IMG/VR virus record: IMGVR_UViG_3300044644_001243 | Span: 62,001 to 126,000 of that record | Strand: one strand, 5' to 3' | DNA length: 64,000 nt | Source of the DNA: a virus | In this document: positions 25,888-35,188 of the stretch, piece by piece | Position numbering within the stretch: the first letter of the stretch is position 1 | Layout of the letters: every line of letters starts with the position of its first letter | Notes under the pieces: model-generated | The model's input: only the letters and a program-made list of their open reading frames with translations | Database searches by the model: none | Told to the model about the DNA's origin: nothing | Translations under genes and position numbers: made by a program

Positions 25888-26394
25888 TTAACATTTTTTA
25901 TCGGCAGCAGAAGAAGCAGCCCATGCATCTGGTTTAACCTTGAACTCATAACCCATACCTAAAATATAACCAACAGCTTGTTGTAAAGCTTTGTTAGACT
26001 CATGTGTTGGGTCTGGATTAATGTCAGCGTGTATTTCTAATGGAATATCATATAAATCTAACAACGGTGCTAATCCATAAGCGACTTCAACCGACTTACC
26101 AACTTCATATACCATTCTCTCATTAACCAACTCTTTATTAGTCTGTTTAAAGGCATGATAATATGTTGACGAAATGATTAAACCACCACGTCCAACAACA
26201 ACACCACCTAAATCCTCACTTGTTTTAATAAGGATAACAGTAGCGAACTTATAAGTTCCTTTTTCAGCTTTTTGTGAGTCAGTACCAATTGATACTCTCA
26301 TTGAATAACCTTTAGTTAATTCTTCTTCGATAACTTTTTCCAAATATTCAATTATTGGTTCATCGATTAATTTGTCGTTTCTTTTCCATTCCAT
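25888..26394 (-). CDS. RNase H-like protein (DUF458/YkuK type)
   Basis: 168 residues, the usual length of the family. SIGTDSQ (35-41) with Asp39, VILIKTSEDLGGVVVGRGG and EIHADINPDPTHESN give the RNase H-like fold with likely acidic active-site residues. The C-terminus KPDAWAASSAADKKC closely fits the family. Probable nuclease of unknown target. It starts just after the terminator of the LRR gene. Confidence 0.75.
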   Translation of the reverse strand: MEWKRNDKLIDEPIIEYLEKVIEEELTKGYSMRVSIGTDSQKAEKGTYKFATVILIKTSEDLGGVVVGRGGLIISSTYYHAFKQTNKELVNERMVYEVGKSVEVAYGLAPLLDLYDIPLEIHADINPDPTHESNKALQQAVGYILGMGYEFKVKPDAWAASSAADKKC

Positions 26395-26416
26395 AACGTA
26401 TTATATTAAAATAAAA

Positions 26417-26438
26417 AAGGGGCCTATTAGGTCCCCTT
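26417..26438 (-). terminator. Terminator after LRR gene
   Basis: AAGGGG(A)CC/GG(C)CCCCTT stem on the minus strand followed by TTTTTTA, five bases after the 26443 stop. Confidence 0.78.
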
Positions 26439-26442
26439 ATCT

Positions 26443-27861
26443 TTAAATTAAAGCTGTTGGTAACAACTCCTTTAATTTTTTAAAGTTTTCAGAACCTATG
26501 TCTTCTTCTTTTACACCTATTCTATATAAAGACCCACCGTTAGATTTGTCTAAATATTTTATTTCTTCTGGAATCTCCGTAATAGGATTCCCAATTATGT
26601 TTAAAAATTGTAACTTTTTCAAATTACCAATCTCTTTTGGTAATGACTTAATATTGTTTTCAGTCAATACAAGCATTTCTAACTTATCCAATTTACCAAT
26701 AGATGGGTGCAGCTCAACCATTTTAGCATTGCAGATAATTAATTGGTCTAAAATTTTAAACTTACTAATATCTGGCAACCTAGGTATTTCTCTTGTCATA
26801 AATCTTATTGTCGGTGTAGTGTCTTCAATCAATTCAAAAAGACTTTCTGCAAAACCAAACTTAATTAAATAATCTAAATAAACATTGTTTTCAATACCTT
26901 TTTTATGTGCCTTGGCCATCCCTATTAATTCTTCATAGAAAAAATTAGTAATACCTTCACTCTCCATTAATACTTTCTCAAAAATACTTACATTCTGACC
27001 ATTATGTCTATCCTTTAACTGATTAGTTTCAAAGTGAATCTGAAACACCTCACTAGTCTTACCTTCAAAGAATTCGTTTGGTACTATAATATAAATATTA
27101 GACTTATCACCGTTAGGTTTTTTATAATTCTCTGTATAATTTTTAAACATACCATTACCTTTCCTAGCAGTACACCAGTTAGCAAAATTATCAAAAGCTA
27201 CATTGGCTTCTGTTGATTTAGGTATAAAGAGAGTAAACTTTCTATCTCTAACTGGTATCTCCGCTTGACCTATCTCTACAAATTTTAAAAGTGTTCTTTC
27301 TAACGCACTTGGAGTCTTTTCAATAAATGGGTCAACAGCGTCAAACAATTGGGATAACGATTTATACTGATTAATGTCCGTTGGGTCTTTAACATCTTTT
27401 AAAATGTAACTACCGTTGCATAATTCTTTAAATTTTCGTTTCCTCTTATTGTCCTCAAAAATAGTTAAATACTTATTTGCTTGTGGTAAATCTTCCATAA
27501 CCAATCTGACAGCAATATCAATAGAGTTTTTGTTGTCATCCTTGATTAATCTAGTAAATAAATTTAACATCCATTGCAAATAAATTTTATTATCTGTTGG
27601 GTCGGCACCAATCATATCAGAAAATACTGAAGAACAAACGCTAACTATTTTTAATTTACGTTCTTTTTCATTAATCTTTTCAGATAAAATACCTATCACT
27701 TCACCAAAACTTGATTTAATAAGTTGTGGTGTGTAACCTTGTCCAACCAATTGTTCTAATTTATTGGTTATATTTGTTTGATTATCTTTAGAGTCACATT
27801 CGAAAACATCAAACAATTCAGCTAAAAAAGTTAATCTATCTTTAACGTTTATTTGTTCCAT
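26443..27861 (-). CDS. Leucine-rich-repeat protein
   Basis: 472 residues. Residues 1-340 contain a domain with NFANWCTARKGNGMFKNY and NIYIIVPNEFFEGKTSEVFQ that I do not recognise. Residues 345-440 hold about four leucine-rich repeats (LDKLEMLVLTENNIKSLPKE, then IGNLKKLQFLNIIGNPITEI) of the bacterial SDS22-like type. LRRs mediate protein binding, so a host-interaction role is plausible. A host-type promoter (TTG, 20 bases, TATATTTG at 27878-27885) lies upstream, suggesting early expression. Confidence 0.75.
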   Translation of the reverse strand: MEQINVKDRLTFLAELFDVFECDSKDNQTNITNKLEQLVGQGYTPQLIKSSFGEVIGILSEKINEKERKLKIVSVCSSVFSDMIGADPTDNKIYLQWMLNLFTRLIKDDNKNSIDIAVRLVMEDLPQANKYLTIFEDNKRKRKFKELCNGSYILKDVKDPTDINQYKSLSQLFDAVDPFIEKTPSALERTLLKFVEIGQAEIPVRDRKFTLFIPKSTEANVAFDNFANWCTARKGNGMFKNYTENYKKPNGDKSNIYIIVPNEFFEGKTSEVFQIHFETNQLKDRHNGQNVSIFEKVLMESEGITNFFYEELIGMAKAHKKGIENNVYLDYLIKFGFAESLFELIEDTTPTIRFMTREIPRLPDISKFKILDQLIICNAKMVELHPSIGKLDKLEMLVLTENNIKSLPKEIGNLKKLQFLNIIGNPITEIPEEIKYLDKSNGGSLYRIGVKEEDIGSENFKKLKELLPTALI

Positions 27862-27910
27862 ATAAAATTATTTTATTCAAATATACTAAAATAAAATGAT
27901 TTAATCAATC

Positions 27911-28255
27911 TTATTTTAAAAATTGATTAAAATAATCTTCATCGATAAATTCCTCAATTCTTTTCTTTAAAAACCAAACTAAATCGTTGACTATTTCGTT
28001 CTCCCTATCTATGATTTCTAATATAACTTTGTTATGGTCTTCACCATCACTAAAACGATATTTTACTTCTTTTATGTAATCTCTTTTTGTGTCTTTTTTA
28101 ATCTCATCGATAATTAATTCATATATCTCCCATCTCCCAGCCTTCTCCTCATCAATTGTATCTAAAATGTTACTAATGTAAGTGTTATAAGCTTTATCTA
28201 AAAATGTACGATTGTTTTTATTTGACTGGTTTAATAGACTTTTTTTTGTTGTCAT
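27911..28255 (-). CDS. Unknown helical protein, paralog of 28335
   Basis: 114 residues, highly charged. Residues 60-105 (IKEVKYRFSDGEDHNKVILE and on) align with VKELQYKLTDNLDPNAACIE of the 28335 protein, so the two look like diverged paralogs. An ATATTTATTAGT box lies upstream. Function unknown. Confidence 0.55.
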   Translation of the reverse strand: MTTKKSLLNQSNKNNRTFLDKAYNTYISNILDTIDEEKAGRWEIYELIIDEIKKDTKRDYIKEVKYRFSDGEDHNKVILEIIDRENEIVNDLVWFLKKRIEEFIDEDYFNQFLK

Positions 28256-28334
28256 CGTTAAATTTATTAATAAAAGTTATTTACTAATAAATATCAAAAT
28301 CATTCGGATTAACCTTAAAATTTATATTATTAAA

Positions 28335-28649
28335 TTAAAAATTTTTAATTTTATAGTATAACCTTTCTAACTCTGGATTTAAGAAATTTAAAGACTCTAT
28401 GACTTCAATACAAGCAGCGTTAGGGTCTAAATTATCAGTTAGTTTATATTGTAATTCTTTTACCTTAACCATATCATTTAATGAATTTTTAATCTCTAAA
28501 ATAACTTGATTATAAGTCAACCATTCAATCTTTTTATTGTCATTGATTAGTTGTTCAGTCAACTTATATTCATACTCAGTTTCTAATCTAGTAATGAAAT
28601 TACCATAGTTATCTCTAAGTATCTTTTTTATTTTAGATTTAAGTTTCAT
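28335..28649 (-). CDS. Unknown helical protein, paralog of 27911
   Basis: 104 residues. It starts MKLKSKIKKILRDNYG, similar to the IKxLLRE modules but with Asp instead of Glu, so the protease site is lost or absent. The C-terminal half resembles the 27911 protein. It starts four bases after the upstream gene's stop, so the two are co-transcribed. Confidence 0.55.
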   Translation of the reverse strand: MKLKSKIKKILRDNYGNFITRLETEYEYKLTEQLINDNKKIEWLTYNQVILEIKNSLNDMVKVKELQYKLTDNLDPNAACIEVIESLNFLNPELERLYYKIKNF

Positions 28650-28653
28650 CTCA

Positions 28654-28992
28654 TTATAATGATACGTTTTTACTCAACTGATAATCATCATTAATTGTTC
28701 CAGAAACCCAGTCTCTAATAACTTGTTTTATAAATTCTTCATTAACATCAAATTTATAATTCATGTATTCATATAATGACTTTACTGACATTAACTCTTC
28801 ATCAATCTTATTCTTTATTTTGATTTCATTAAAGTATTCTCCACCCTCTCTAACGTATGCATCAACTCGTTCATAATAATTGTCTAAAAACTCTTTTAAC
28901 GTCTTAACCATGTTGCTATGAGCATTAGCTTCAAATAGATTTTGTTTAAGAGTTTTTAATTGAGATTCTGTTATTATAATTTTCTTTTTCAT
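28654..28992 (-). CDS. Unknown protein with MKKKIIITESQL N-terminus
   Basis: 112 residues, helical and charged. The N-terminal MKKKIIITESQLKTL contains ITE, which fits the (L/I)xE prohead-protease site. An ATATTTATAGAT box lies directly before the ATG (28993-29005). It could be another packaged internal protein; no domain is recognised. Confidence 0.55.
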   Translation of the reverse strand: MKKKIIITESQLKTLKQNLFEANAHSNMVKTLKEFLDNYYERVDAYVREGGEYFNEIKIKNKIDEELMSVKSLYEYMNYKFDVNEEFIKQVIRDWVSGTINDDYQLSKNVSL

Positions 28993-29015
28993 ATCTATAA
29001 ATATCTTAATTAAAA

Positions 29016-29045
29016 TAAAAAGGCCCCTTGTGGGGCCTTTTTTTT
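29016..29045 (-). terminator. Terminator after thioredoxin gene
   Basis: AAAAGGCCCC-acaa-GGGGCCTTTT with A/T runs on both sides; overlaps the thioredoxin stop codon. Confidence 0.88.
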
Positions 29046-29367
29046 AGTTTAATAATTGGTTGATAATTTCTTGAAAACTTTTTTCGTCTTTATACCCCAC
29101 AACCCGATTTAGTTCCTCACCTTTGCTATCCATAAAGATAACTGTTGGAACACCTCTAATTGAATATTTTTGTGCTATATCAATGTTCTCATCAACATTA
29201 ACCTTACCGATAGTAACGCTATTGTCTTTGTTAGATTCAGATAATGAATCAATCACTGGAAGCAGCATTTTGCAAGGACCACACCATGGGGCCCAAAAGT
29301 CTAATACTGTGATGTTTTTTTCTTTTAAAACATCTTCAAAATTGTTTTTTGTAACGTCTATTGCCAT
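29044..29367 (-). CDS. Thioredoxin
   Basis: 107 residues, standard thioredoxin size. Active site WCGPCK (28-33), buried Asp in LDFWAP, cis-Pro74 in RGVPTV. A disulfide reductase in the cytoplasm; in T4-like phages thioredoxin-like proteins support ribonucleotide reduction, but no reductase gene is in this window. An ATATTTATAAC box lies at about 29395-29407. Confidence 0.93.
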   Translation of the reverse strand: MAIDVTKNNFEDVLKEKNITVLDFWAPWCGPCKMLLPVIDSLSESNKDNSVTIGKVNVDENIDIAQKYSIRGVPTVIFMDSKGEELNRVVGYKDEKSFQEIINQLLN

Positions 29368-29427
29368 TTACTTAAATTTATATTTTTGTTATAGTTATAA
29401 ATATACTAAATATAAATCAAAAAATCA

Positions 29428-29676
29428 ATGACTGATAAAACAATTATATTAAGATTTTTAAATAAAGAGTTTCCAGATTCACATCCAGCAATTTATATTT
29501 ATGTTTGCGGCCATAAAAGGTCAGAACAAACAGCAATAAATAAACTAATGGATTTAACTAGATTAATATTTTGCCCTCCATTAAATACTGACTATGTATT
29601 ATCAATCATCAAAGAATACCTACAAATCAAAAAAGTACAATATAAAAATGGTTTAATCAAAATTAAACCATACTAA
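29428..29676 (+). CDS. Small unknown protein
   Basis: 82 residues, basic, no recognised motif (KTIILRFLNKEFPDSHPAIY). It resembles the 30089 protein loosely in length and the INFLKRNYP/LRFLNKEFP segment near the N-terminus. It converges with the 29673 gene with a four-base overlap. Confidence 0.45.
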   Translation: MTDKTIILRFLNKEFPDSHPAIYIYVCGHKRSEQTAINKLMDLTRLIFCPPLNTDYVLSIIKEYLQIKKVQYKNGLIKIKPY

Positions 29677-29981
29677 TCAAACAAATTACCACTAGCGTTT
29701 TTTTCAGCCTCCACACACTTCTGAAACTCAATTAAAGTGTCTAATTTTAAAAACTTTTTTAAATAATCTAAAGACTCAACATCTGAAAAACCATATATTT
29801 TATTCAGATAATTGAAAACCTTTATAATCTGTGCTGTTTCTTTATTATCGATAGAATTGGTTTCTATTGAAACCTTTAAGGTTTTACAATAATTAACATA
29901 AGTCATAAAATGAGATGACTTATATAATTTATAAGTTATTTCACATATACTTAAATAAACATAATTATTAAATTTTTGCAT
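29673..29981 (-). CDS. Small unknown protein
   Basis: 102 residues, helical, with aromatic-rich first half. No family is recognised. It overlaps the convergent 29428 gene by four bases. Confidence 0.45.
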   Translation of the reverse strand: MQKFNNYVYLSICEITYKLYKSSHFMTYVNYCKTLKVSIETNSIDNKETAQIIKVFNYLNKIYGFSDVESLDYLKKFLKLDTLIEFQKCVEAEKNASGNLFD

Positions 29982-30013
29982 ATAGTTTTTAATTAAGCTG
30001 CATATTTATTTGT

Positions 30014-30088
30014 ATGGAAAATGAAGCATTAGAAATTGTTATTATTGATGAATGGGATAACCATATTGGTGACCATAATATTTTTTAA
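30014..30088 (+). CDS. Possible 24-residue peptide
   Basis: ATG at 30014 to TAA at 30086-30088, acidic (MENEALEIVIIDEWDN). It sits right after an ATATTTATTTGTATGG sequence like that before the 22339 gene, and the next gene starts at the base after its stop. It may be a real small protein or a leader that couples translation of the 30089 gene. Confidence 0.35.
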   Translation: MENEALEIVIIDEWDNHIGDHNIF

Positions 30089-30331
30089 ATGGACGAAACC
30101 GAATATAAACTAATTATTAATTTTTTGAAACGAAATTATCCTATCATGAGGATAAAAGATAAAACTCGTTTCAAAAGAGCAATTGTTTTAGATAACGGTG
30201 GTGTCTATTTTTTAAGCGATGAACAATCACATATTAAATTAAGGGGTGACTTATTGTCAGTCCTTAAATTAGTATTTTATTGCCGTGAAGATATCGCTAA
30301 ACTATCAATAAAACAATATCTAAACTTGTAG
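30089..30331 (+). CDS. Small unknown protein
   Basis: 80 residues, basic, with KLIINFLKRNYPIMRIKDK and VLDNGGVYFLSDEQ. No family is recognised. It starts directly after a 24-codon open frame and ends next to the convergent lipoprotein gene. Confidence 0.5.
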   Translation: MDETEYKLIINFLKRNYPIMRIKDKTRFKRAIVLDNGGVYFLSDEQSHIKLRGDLLSVLKLVFYCREDIAKLSIKQYLNL

Positions 30332-30916
30332 TTACCATTCTTCAATTTTTTGTAATCTTATTTCATTCCAAGTATTGCAATTATAACCATTAATACTACA
30401 TTCTATTTGGTTAATTCTCATACCTAAAATCTTATTTTCATAATCTATAACATACAAAGTAAAAGGTCTTGAACTACCACCCATCAATTGTTGCTGCATA
30501 CCTTCTATTGGGTCTTCAATTATTGTTGTATTCATTCCAATATAATTAACCATATAATGTTTTGTGGAATCATCATTAATAATTAAACGACCATTACCTG
30601 GGTAATTAAACGGTTTATAAAATGAATAAGTTGTCACATCCTTTTCAATATTTTCAATATCAAAGTATGCCCCACCCCACCTTAGACTTGAAACAGTTTT
30701 TAAACTGTCAAAATGACTATACTTAACCATCTCACCAGTTTCATGATTATTAATAAACATCGTGCCACCAATAACTAAAAATTTTCCCCATCTAGAAATT
30801 TTTTTGGTGTCTTCTTTTGATGTAAAATTATAATTATAAGTATCACTTGCAAATTTACTTTCTTTCTCACAAGAAAATAAAAATAAAACTAAAAATAAAT
30901 AAAATATTTTTTTCAT
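30332..30916 (-). CDS. Predicted lipoprotein
   Basis: 194 residues. The N-terminus MKKIFYLFLVLFLFSCEKE is a lipoprotein signal: two lysines, a hydrophobic stretch and a cysteine at 16 with FLFSC as the lipobox. The mature part is beta-rich with no recognised domain. After modification it would sit on the inner or outer membrane; surface lipoproteins of phages can block superinfection, which is only a guess here. An ATATTTATAAAT box lies at about 30929-30944. Confidence 0.65.
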   Translation of the reverse strand: MKKIFYLFLVLFLFSCEKESKFASDTYNYNFTSKEDTKKISRWGKFLVIGGTMFINNHETGEMVKYSHFDSLKTVSSLRWGGAYFDIENIEKDVTTYSFYKPFNYPGNGRLIINDDSTKHYMVNYIGMNTTIIEDPIEGMQQQLMGGSSRPFTLYVIDYENKILGMRINQIECSINGYNCNTWNEIRLQKIEEW

Positions 30917-30996
30917 AACTTTTTTTTACAAATTTATAAATATTTTTTAAATAAAACAAATTATTTACATTTTAATAAAAAATATTATTTTTTATC

Positions 30997-31626
30997 ATGG
31001 CAAAAACTAAAAAACAATTATTGGTAGAACTTATCCCAACAACATGTCATTACTCAAATGTAAGAACAACTGTTAAAACAGAAGAATGGGATAAAATTAG
31101 AAAAATATCCTACACTGCCGCTGGTAACAAATGTGAAATCTGTGGCGACACTGGTAAAAATCAAGGTAAAAGACATAACGTTGAATGTCACGAAATATGG
31201 GAATACGATGATGAAAACCATATTCAAAAACTAGTAGGTCTTATATCACTGTGTCCAAACTGCCATTTGACCAAACATATAGGTAGAGCTATGGCCATGG
31301 GGTCTGAAAAAGTATGCTATAGTCAATTAGCTAACGTAAACAAATGGTCAATGGAACAAATACAGAAGCATATTTTAGAGTCATTTGAGACCCATAAAGA
31401 GCGTTCTAAACATGAATGGACATTAGATATCAGTCTGCTAGAAAGAGAACCTTACAACATAAAATTAAAACCATTCAAAGAACGTATATTTGAAGTTAAA
31501 AAATATAAAAAACGTCCTAAGAAAAAGAAATTACCAACAGATAAAAAGAAAATACACCCAAAAGCTAAAATCGCTGCGGCACTTAAACCAAAATCAAGTA
31601 CCAGTAAAAGACCACCTAAAAGTTAA
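30997..31626 (+). CDS. HNH-type nuclease-like protein
   Basis: 209 residues. CEIC (46-49), VECHEIWEYDDE (62-73) and LCPNCHLTKH (85-94) form a zinc-bound HNH-like core. The C-terminal 50 residues are very lysine- and proline-rich (KRPKKKKLPTDKKK), suited to nucleic-acid binding. It could be a homing or DNA-processing nuclease. It ends four bases into the convergent phosphoesterase gene. Confidence 0.7.
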   Translation: MAKTKKQLLVELIPTTCHYSNVRTTVKTEEWDKIRKISYTAAGNKCEICGDTGKNQGKRHNVECHEIWEYDDENHIQKLVGLISLCPNCHLTKHIGRAMAMGSEKVCYSQLANVNKWSMEQIQKHILESFETHKERSKHEWTLDISLLEREPYNIKLKPFKERIFEVKKYKKRPKKKKLPTDKKKIHPKAKIAAALKPKSSTSKRPPKS

Positions 31627-32348
31627 TAATGAATTAGCGACCAATTACCAGAATGGTCTTCAACCAACGCTGTATTAGATTCAACCCAATCACCAGAATT
31701 CATATATTCAATACCATCAATAACTCTGATTTCAGCTTTATGTATGTGTCCACAAATAACACCATCAAAATTCAACGACTTTGAATGCGATACCATATGG
31801 TTTTCAAAATCACCAATGAAATTAGTTGCACTCTTTACAGAACTTTTTATTCTTTTTGACAATGAAAAATATTCCTTACCCCTAAATGCTCGGTATTTGT
31901 TATACCACTTGTTTAACCAAAGTGTTAAATCATAACCAATAGAACCAATCTTGGCCAACCATTTCATTTCGTTAACAAAAACATCAAAGATATCACCATG
32001 CAGCACTAAATACTTCTTTCCATTCAAAGCATATAGTTCATAATTCTCAATAATCTTTATATTACCTAAACTCATTGGTATAAAATCATGTAAAAAATCA
32101 TCATGATTCCCTCTAATCCATAAAACTTTAGTCTTATAAGCCTTTTTCATTATCTTTCTAACACATCTCATGTGTTCTTGCGACCAAGAGTTACCTCTTT
32201 TTAAAGCCCATCCATCAATAATGTCACCATTCAATATCAATGTCTCACATTTAATCTCCTCCAAAAATCTAGATATGTCCTCTGTCCTAGAATAAGTTGA
32301 ACCTAAATGTAAATCCGAAATTATAACCGTTCTATAATTCATAACCAA
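31623..32348 (-). CDS. Calcineurin-like phosphoesterase, LpxH-like
   Basis: 241 residues. Metal-binding motifs in order: SDLHLG (11-16), NGDIIDGW (40-47), RGNHDD (79-84), HGD and GHIH near the C-terminus. The order and spacing fit the UDP-2,3-diacylglucosamine hydrolase (LpxH) group, which acts in lipid A synthesis, but other phosphodiesterases share it. It overlaps the glycosyltransferase gene by 10 bases, suggesting a joint envelope-modifying role. Confidence 0.78.
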   Translation of the reverse strand: MVMNYRTVIISDLHLGSTYSRTEDISRFLEEIKCETLILNGDIIDGWALKRGNSWSQEHMRCVRKIMKKAYKTKVLWIRGNHDDFLHDFIPMSLGNIKIIENYELYALNGKKYLVLHGDIFDVFVNEMKWLAKIGSIGYDLTLWLNKWYNKYRAFRGKEYFSLSKRIKSSVKSATNFIGDFENHMVSHSKSLNFDGVICGHIHKAEIRVIDGIEYMNSGDWVESNTALVEDHSGNWSLIHY

Positions 32349-33034
32349 TAACCAACGTCTTTTTTAAAATACTCTTTGTTATTCTTCTTTATTGTATTGT
32401 TTATGAAATATTTTATCATATTTATCACTCCCAATTTTTTAAAACGTCTATCATCAGTATATGTGTATTCATTTAAAATAACATATCTTTCTGGGTTTAT
32501 TTCTTTGCTTAGAAAATAATCTTCACAATGCATAAGTGATTCATCAAAACCACCAATCTTGAAAAACATATCTTTATTTATCATCATGTAAGACCCAACA
32601 ACAAATGGTTTATCTAATTTTGATAAATAGAAAATTATATTACAAAAACTATAAACAATCTTTATCTTTAAATTGTTTTCAATATTTAATAAACAACCCA
32701 ATAAATCAGCTCTCTTTTTTTTGAAAACTTTTAAAGAATCTAAAATTAATGTTGTGTTTTTAAAATAAGTGTCCGAATCTAAAAACAATAAAATTTCACC
32801 TTCAGCCTCTAAAGCACCAAGATTCCTTCCAACAGATGGCAAACCACCTTTTATTATTTTTAAATTGGGTAATAAATCAAAATAAGAATTTATAATTTTG
32901 ATTGTATTGTCAGTCGATTCAGCGTCAGCTATGATTACCTCCACATTTTGTGGTAAATTCTGTTCAACTAAACAATCTAATAACTTACCTATGTATCTTT
33001 CTTCGTTTTTACAAGGTATAACAATTGATAACAT
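32339..33034 (-). CDS. Family 2-like glycosyltransferase
   Basis: 231 residues from the chosen start. MLSIVIPCKNEERYIGKLL, VEVIIADAESTDNTIKII and LLFLDSDTYF (the DxD equivalent) show a GT-A fold family 2 transferase. The longer start at 33064 would put an ATCTATTTATAGG box inside the gene, so Met at 33034 (or 33043) is preferred. It probably adds sugar to a host or phage surface or to DNA; nothing here shows which. Overlap of 10 bases with the phosphoesterase gene. Confidence 0.8.
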   Translation of the reverse strand: MLSIVIPCKNEERYIGKLLDCLVEQNLPQNVEVIIADAESTDNTIKIINSYFDLLPNLKIIKGGLPSVGRNLGALEAEGEILLFLDSDTYFKNTTLILDSLKVFKKKRADLLGCLLNIENNLKIKIVYSFCNIIFYLSKLDKPFVVGSYMMINKDMFFKIGGFDESLMHCEDYFLSKEINPERYVILNEYTYTDDRRFKKLGVINMIKYFINNTIKKNNKEYFKKDVGYWL

Positions 33035-33105
33035 TATTTCCATACCTATAAATAGATAATTCATAGGTAATATGATGTTAACAAATTGTCAAATTTATTT
33101 AAAGA

Positions 33106-33492
33106 TTATTTATTTTTGTTCTTCTCCATAAGTTCGTTCAATAACTTTTTCATGGCTCCATGGTCATCCAATATAACCTTATACTTTTCAGTCCTAGACC
33201 CATCAATATCATCCCATGCAATATTGCAATTAGGACATTGATAATAACCGTTCTGTCCAGTAAAATCATAATCACCGTCTGATGGTTCAATATAAATTAA
33301 ATGACTGAACCTTCTAGGGTTCTCTGGTGTCCAATTATATAACCTTTTAGCTTGATTCAATAAATCCTCTTCATTTAACGTAGGGTAATTACTTTTTAAT
33401 GCATCCATTGCATCACCTTTGTCCCATGAATGTCCACACTCTGGACAATTACCACTTGCGTTTTCTTCTGTTATTTTATATTTTTCCACCAT
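33106..33492 (-). CDS. Zinc-ribbon protein
   Basis: 128 residues. Two CxxC pairs, NCPECGHSW (15-23) and YQCPNCNIAW (84-93), frame a 70-residue segment and would bind one zinc. Function unknown. It overlaps the upstream gene by 17 bases. Confidence 0.6.
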   Translation of the reverse strand: MVEKYKITEENASGNCPECGHSWDKGDAMDALKSNYPTLNEEDLLNQAKRLYNWTPENPRRFSHLIYIEPSDGDYDFTGQNGYYQCPNCNIAWDDIDGSRTEKYKVILDDHGAMKKLLNELMEKNKNK

Positions 33493-33979
33493 TATCTATT
33501 ATTTTATCTAAATTCTTTTTAACATATGTTTCACAAAAATCTAACACTGCTTCATATATTGTTTCTTTTTTTGTCACCTCCCTCGCACCGCTGCCATACT
33601 CAGCAAACGTTGCACATTCATTGAACCACATTCTATGTGTGTTTACATCTTTGAACTTTTCAATAGTGCTGAAATAACCCATTCCCTCAATACATTCAAC
33701 AGCATACATTAACAAATCCCAGTTATCTTTAAAATTTATTTCTTTGTCATCGTAACGTTTACCGTTTATAAGATGCCATTTTTCGTGTTCATGCAAATAA
33801 AAAGCTTCATGAGTTTCTGGGTCACAAAATGCCAATATAAGAGTTTGCTTCATTTTAAACTCCATCTCAATTTTATAATCTTCCCATGTTTTAATCTTCA
33901 AATCAATCTTAAAATCAATAGGTTTTGTTTTTCGATTTCTATGATAAGCATCCCAATCATTAATACATTTTAAATCCAT
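33476..33979 (-). CDS. Unknown protein
   Basis: 167 residues. YLHEHEKWHLINGKRYDD contains several histidines but not a full HExxH. No family is recognised. It is coupled to the zinc-ribbon gene by overlap. Upstream there is no clear TAnnTTTG box (closest TATATTAG). Confidence 0.55.
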   Translation of the reverse strand: MDLKCINDWDAYHRNRKTKPIDFKIDLKIKTWEDYKIEMEFKMKQTLILAFCDPETHEAFYLHEHEKWHLINGKRYDDKEINFKDNWDLLMYAVECIEGMGYFSTIEKFKDVNTHRMWFNECATFAEYGSGAREVTKKETIYEAVLDFCETYVKKNLDKIIDNGGKI

Positions 33980-34036
33980 ATACTTTATTTTTCCCTAATA
34001 TACTCTATTATTTTAACAAAACAAACACTTATATTA

Positions 34037-34056
34037 ATATTTATATATTTATAAAA
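34037..34056 (+). promoter_or_regulatory. Double ATATTTATA box upstream of 34067 gene
   Basis: Two overlapping copies (AATATTTATATATTTATAAA) end 11 bases before the ATG; left-side box family. Confidence 0.4.
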
Positions 34057-34066
34057 TAAAAAACTT

Positions 34067-35188
34067 ATGGTTAATATTAAAAAACTAATAAAAGAATCAC
34101 TTAGAAAAAACTTTAATATGTTAGAAGCCAAATCTGATTTTGACTCTAGTATGTCTGACGTTTTTAAAACAATGTTTAAGATTGCTAAAGCACAAGAAAT
34201 GTATGGTCCTAACTCTGATGTAGATGATAATGTTAAACAATATTTTGATAGTGAATATGAAGGTCAAGCAGTATTACCAATATTAATTTCACCACGTGGT
34301 GACGCAAGATTGGGAACTAATACTGTATCTGCTGCTAATAATAAAAAAAATGATAAAATAGGTTTTATTAGAAAAAACGCTAGTTACATGTGGTTTAATA
34401 TTATGGCTAATAGAGGTATCGAACACAGTCTTAACACTAACGGACCACTTGGGTCAGCCAATGAACCTAGAGATAATTTTGCTATTACTAGAAAAGGTTT
34501 ACAATCAGCTGACGATAATTCTGTTATTAAAACAAGTAGCGGTAGAAAATTTTCAAAAGAAACTGAATACCTACAAGATAACCAAAAATTAGTTAGTTTT
34601 ATATATGGAATTAAAGATTCAAAATTAAAACAAAATATTATTAATTTAATAAATGATAAAGGGTTAGATGGTGTTGTTGACGTAGATTATGATGTGCCTG
34701 GTTCTCCAGCTTCAGATGCAATAATAAAAGCTTATTTGATTTATGGTGAAATGATATTGGATTACGTTATTATTAATACCCCTGGTTTTGATGCATATAC
34801 ATCATATGGTGATGCCAAAAATACTGATTCTTACCAACAAATGTCTGCTGACCCAGAAAGAAAAAAACAAAAATTAAGAATGGATTTCAGAACCGCATAT
34901 AAACAAAAAGTAGGTAAAGAACCATCCGAAGAAGAAATAAAAACTTTCTTACAATCAGATTCAGAAAACGCAGAACAATATTTACAAAACAATGATATCA
35001 AAAAAGGTGAAAGAGATTTAATTAGTCTTAGAAATGAACCAGATTTCGATATTAGCTCATTATCAGATAAAGATAAAAGAAGATATAGAACTTACCAAGA
35101 CTTAGTTAGAAAACAAGAACGTGGTCAAGAACTAACAAATGATGAAAAACGAGAGTTTAGAACTTTAAGTGCTAAATTTAAAAAATAA
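34067..35188 (+). CDS. Unknown protein with capsid-targeting-like N-terminus
   Basis: 373 residues. It starts MVNIKKLIKESLRKN, like the IKxLLRE modules; IKE followed by S fits the prohead-protease site. The body has no recognised motif; the C-terminal 110 residues are highly charged and helical (RKQERGQELTNDEKREF). Its own ATATTTATA boxes and a shared terminator make it monocistronic. A packaged internal protein is the best guess. Confidence 0.6.
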   Translation: MVNIKKLIKESLRKNFNMLEAKSDFDSSMSDVFKTMFKIAKAQEMYGPNSDVDDNVKQYFDSEYEGQAVLPILISPRGDARLGTNTVSAANNKKNDKIGFIRKNASYMWFNIMANRGIEHSLNTNGPLGSANEPRDNFAITRKGLQSADDNSVIKTSSGRKFSKETEYLQDNQKLVSFIYGIKDSKLKQNIINLINDKGLDGVVDVDYDVPGSPASDAIIKAYLIYGEMILDYVIINTPGFDAYTSYGDAKNTDSYQQMSADPERKKQKLRMDFRTAYKQKVGKEPSEEEIKTFLQSDSENAEQYLQNNDIKKGERDLISLRNEPDFDISSLSDKDKRRYRTYQDLVRKQERGQELTNDEKREFRTLSAKFKK

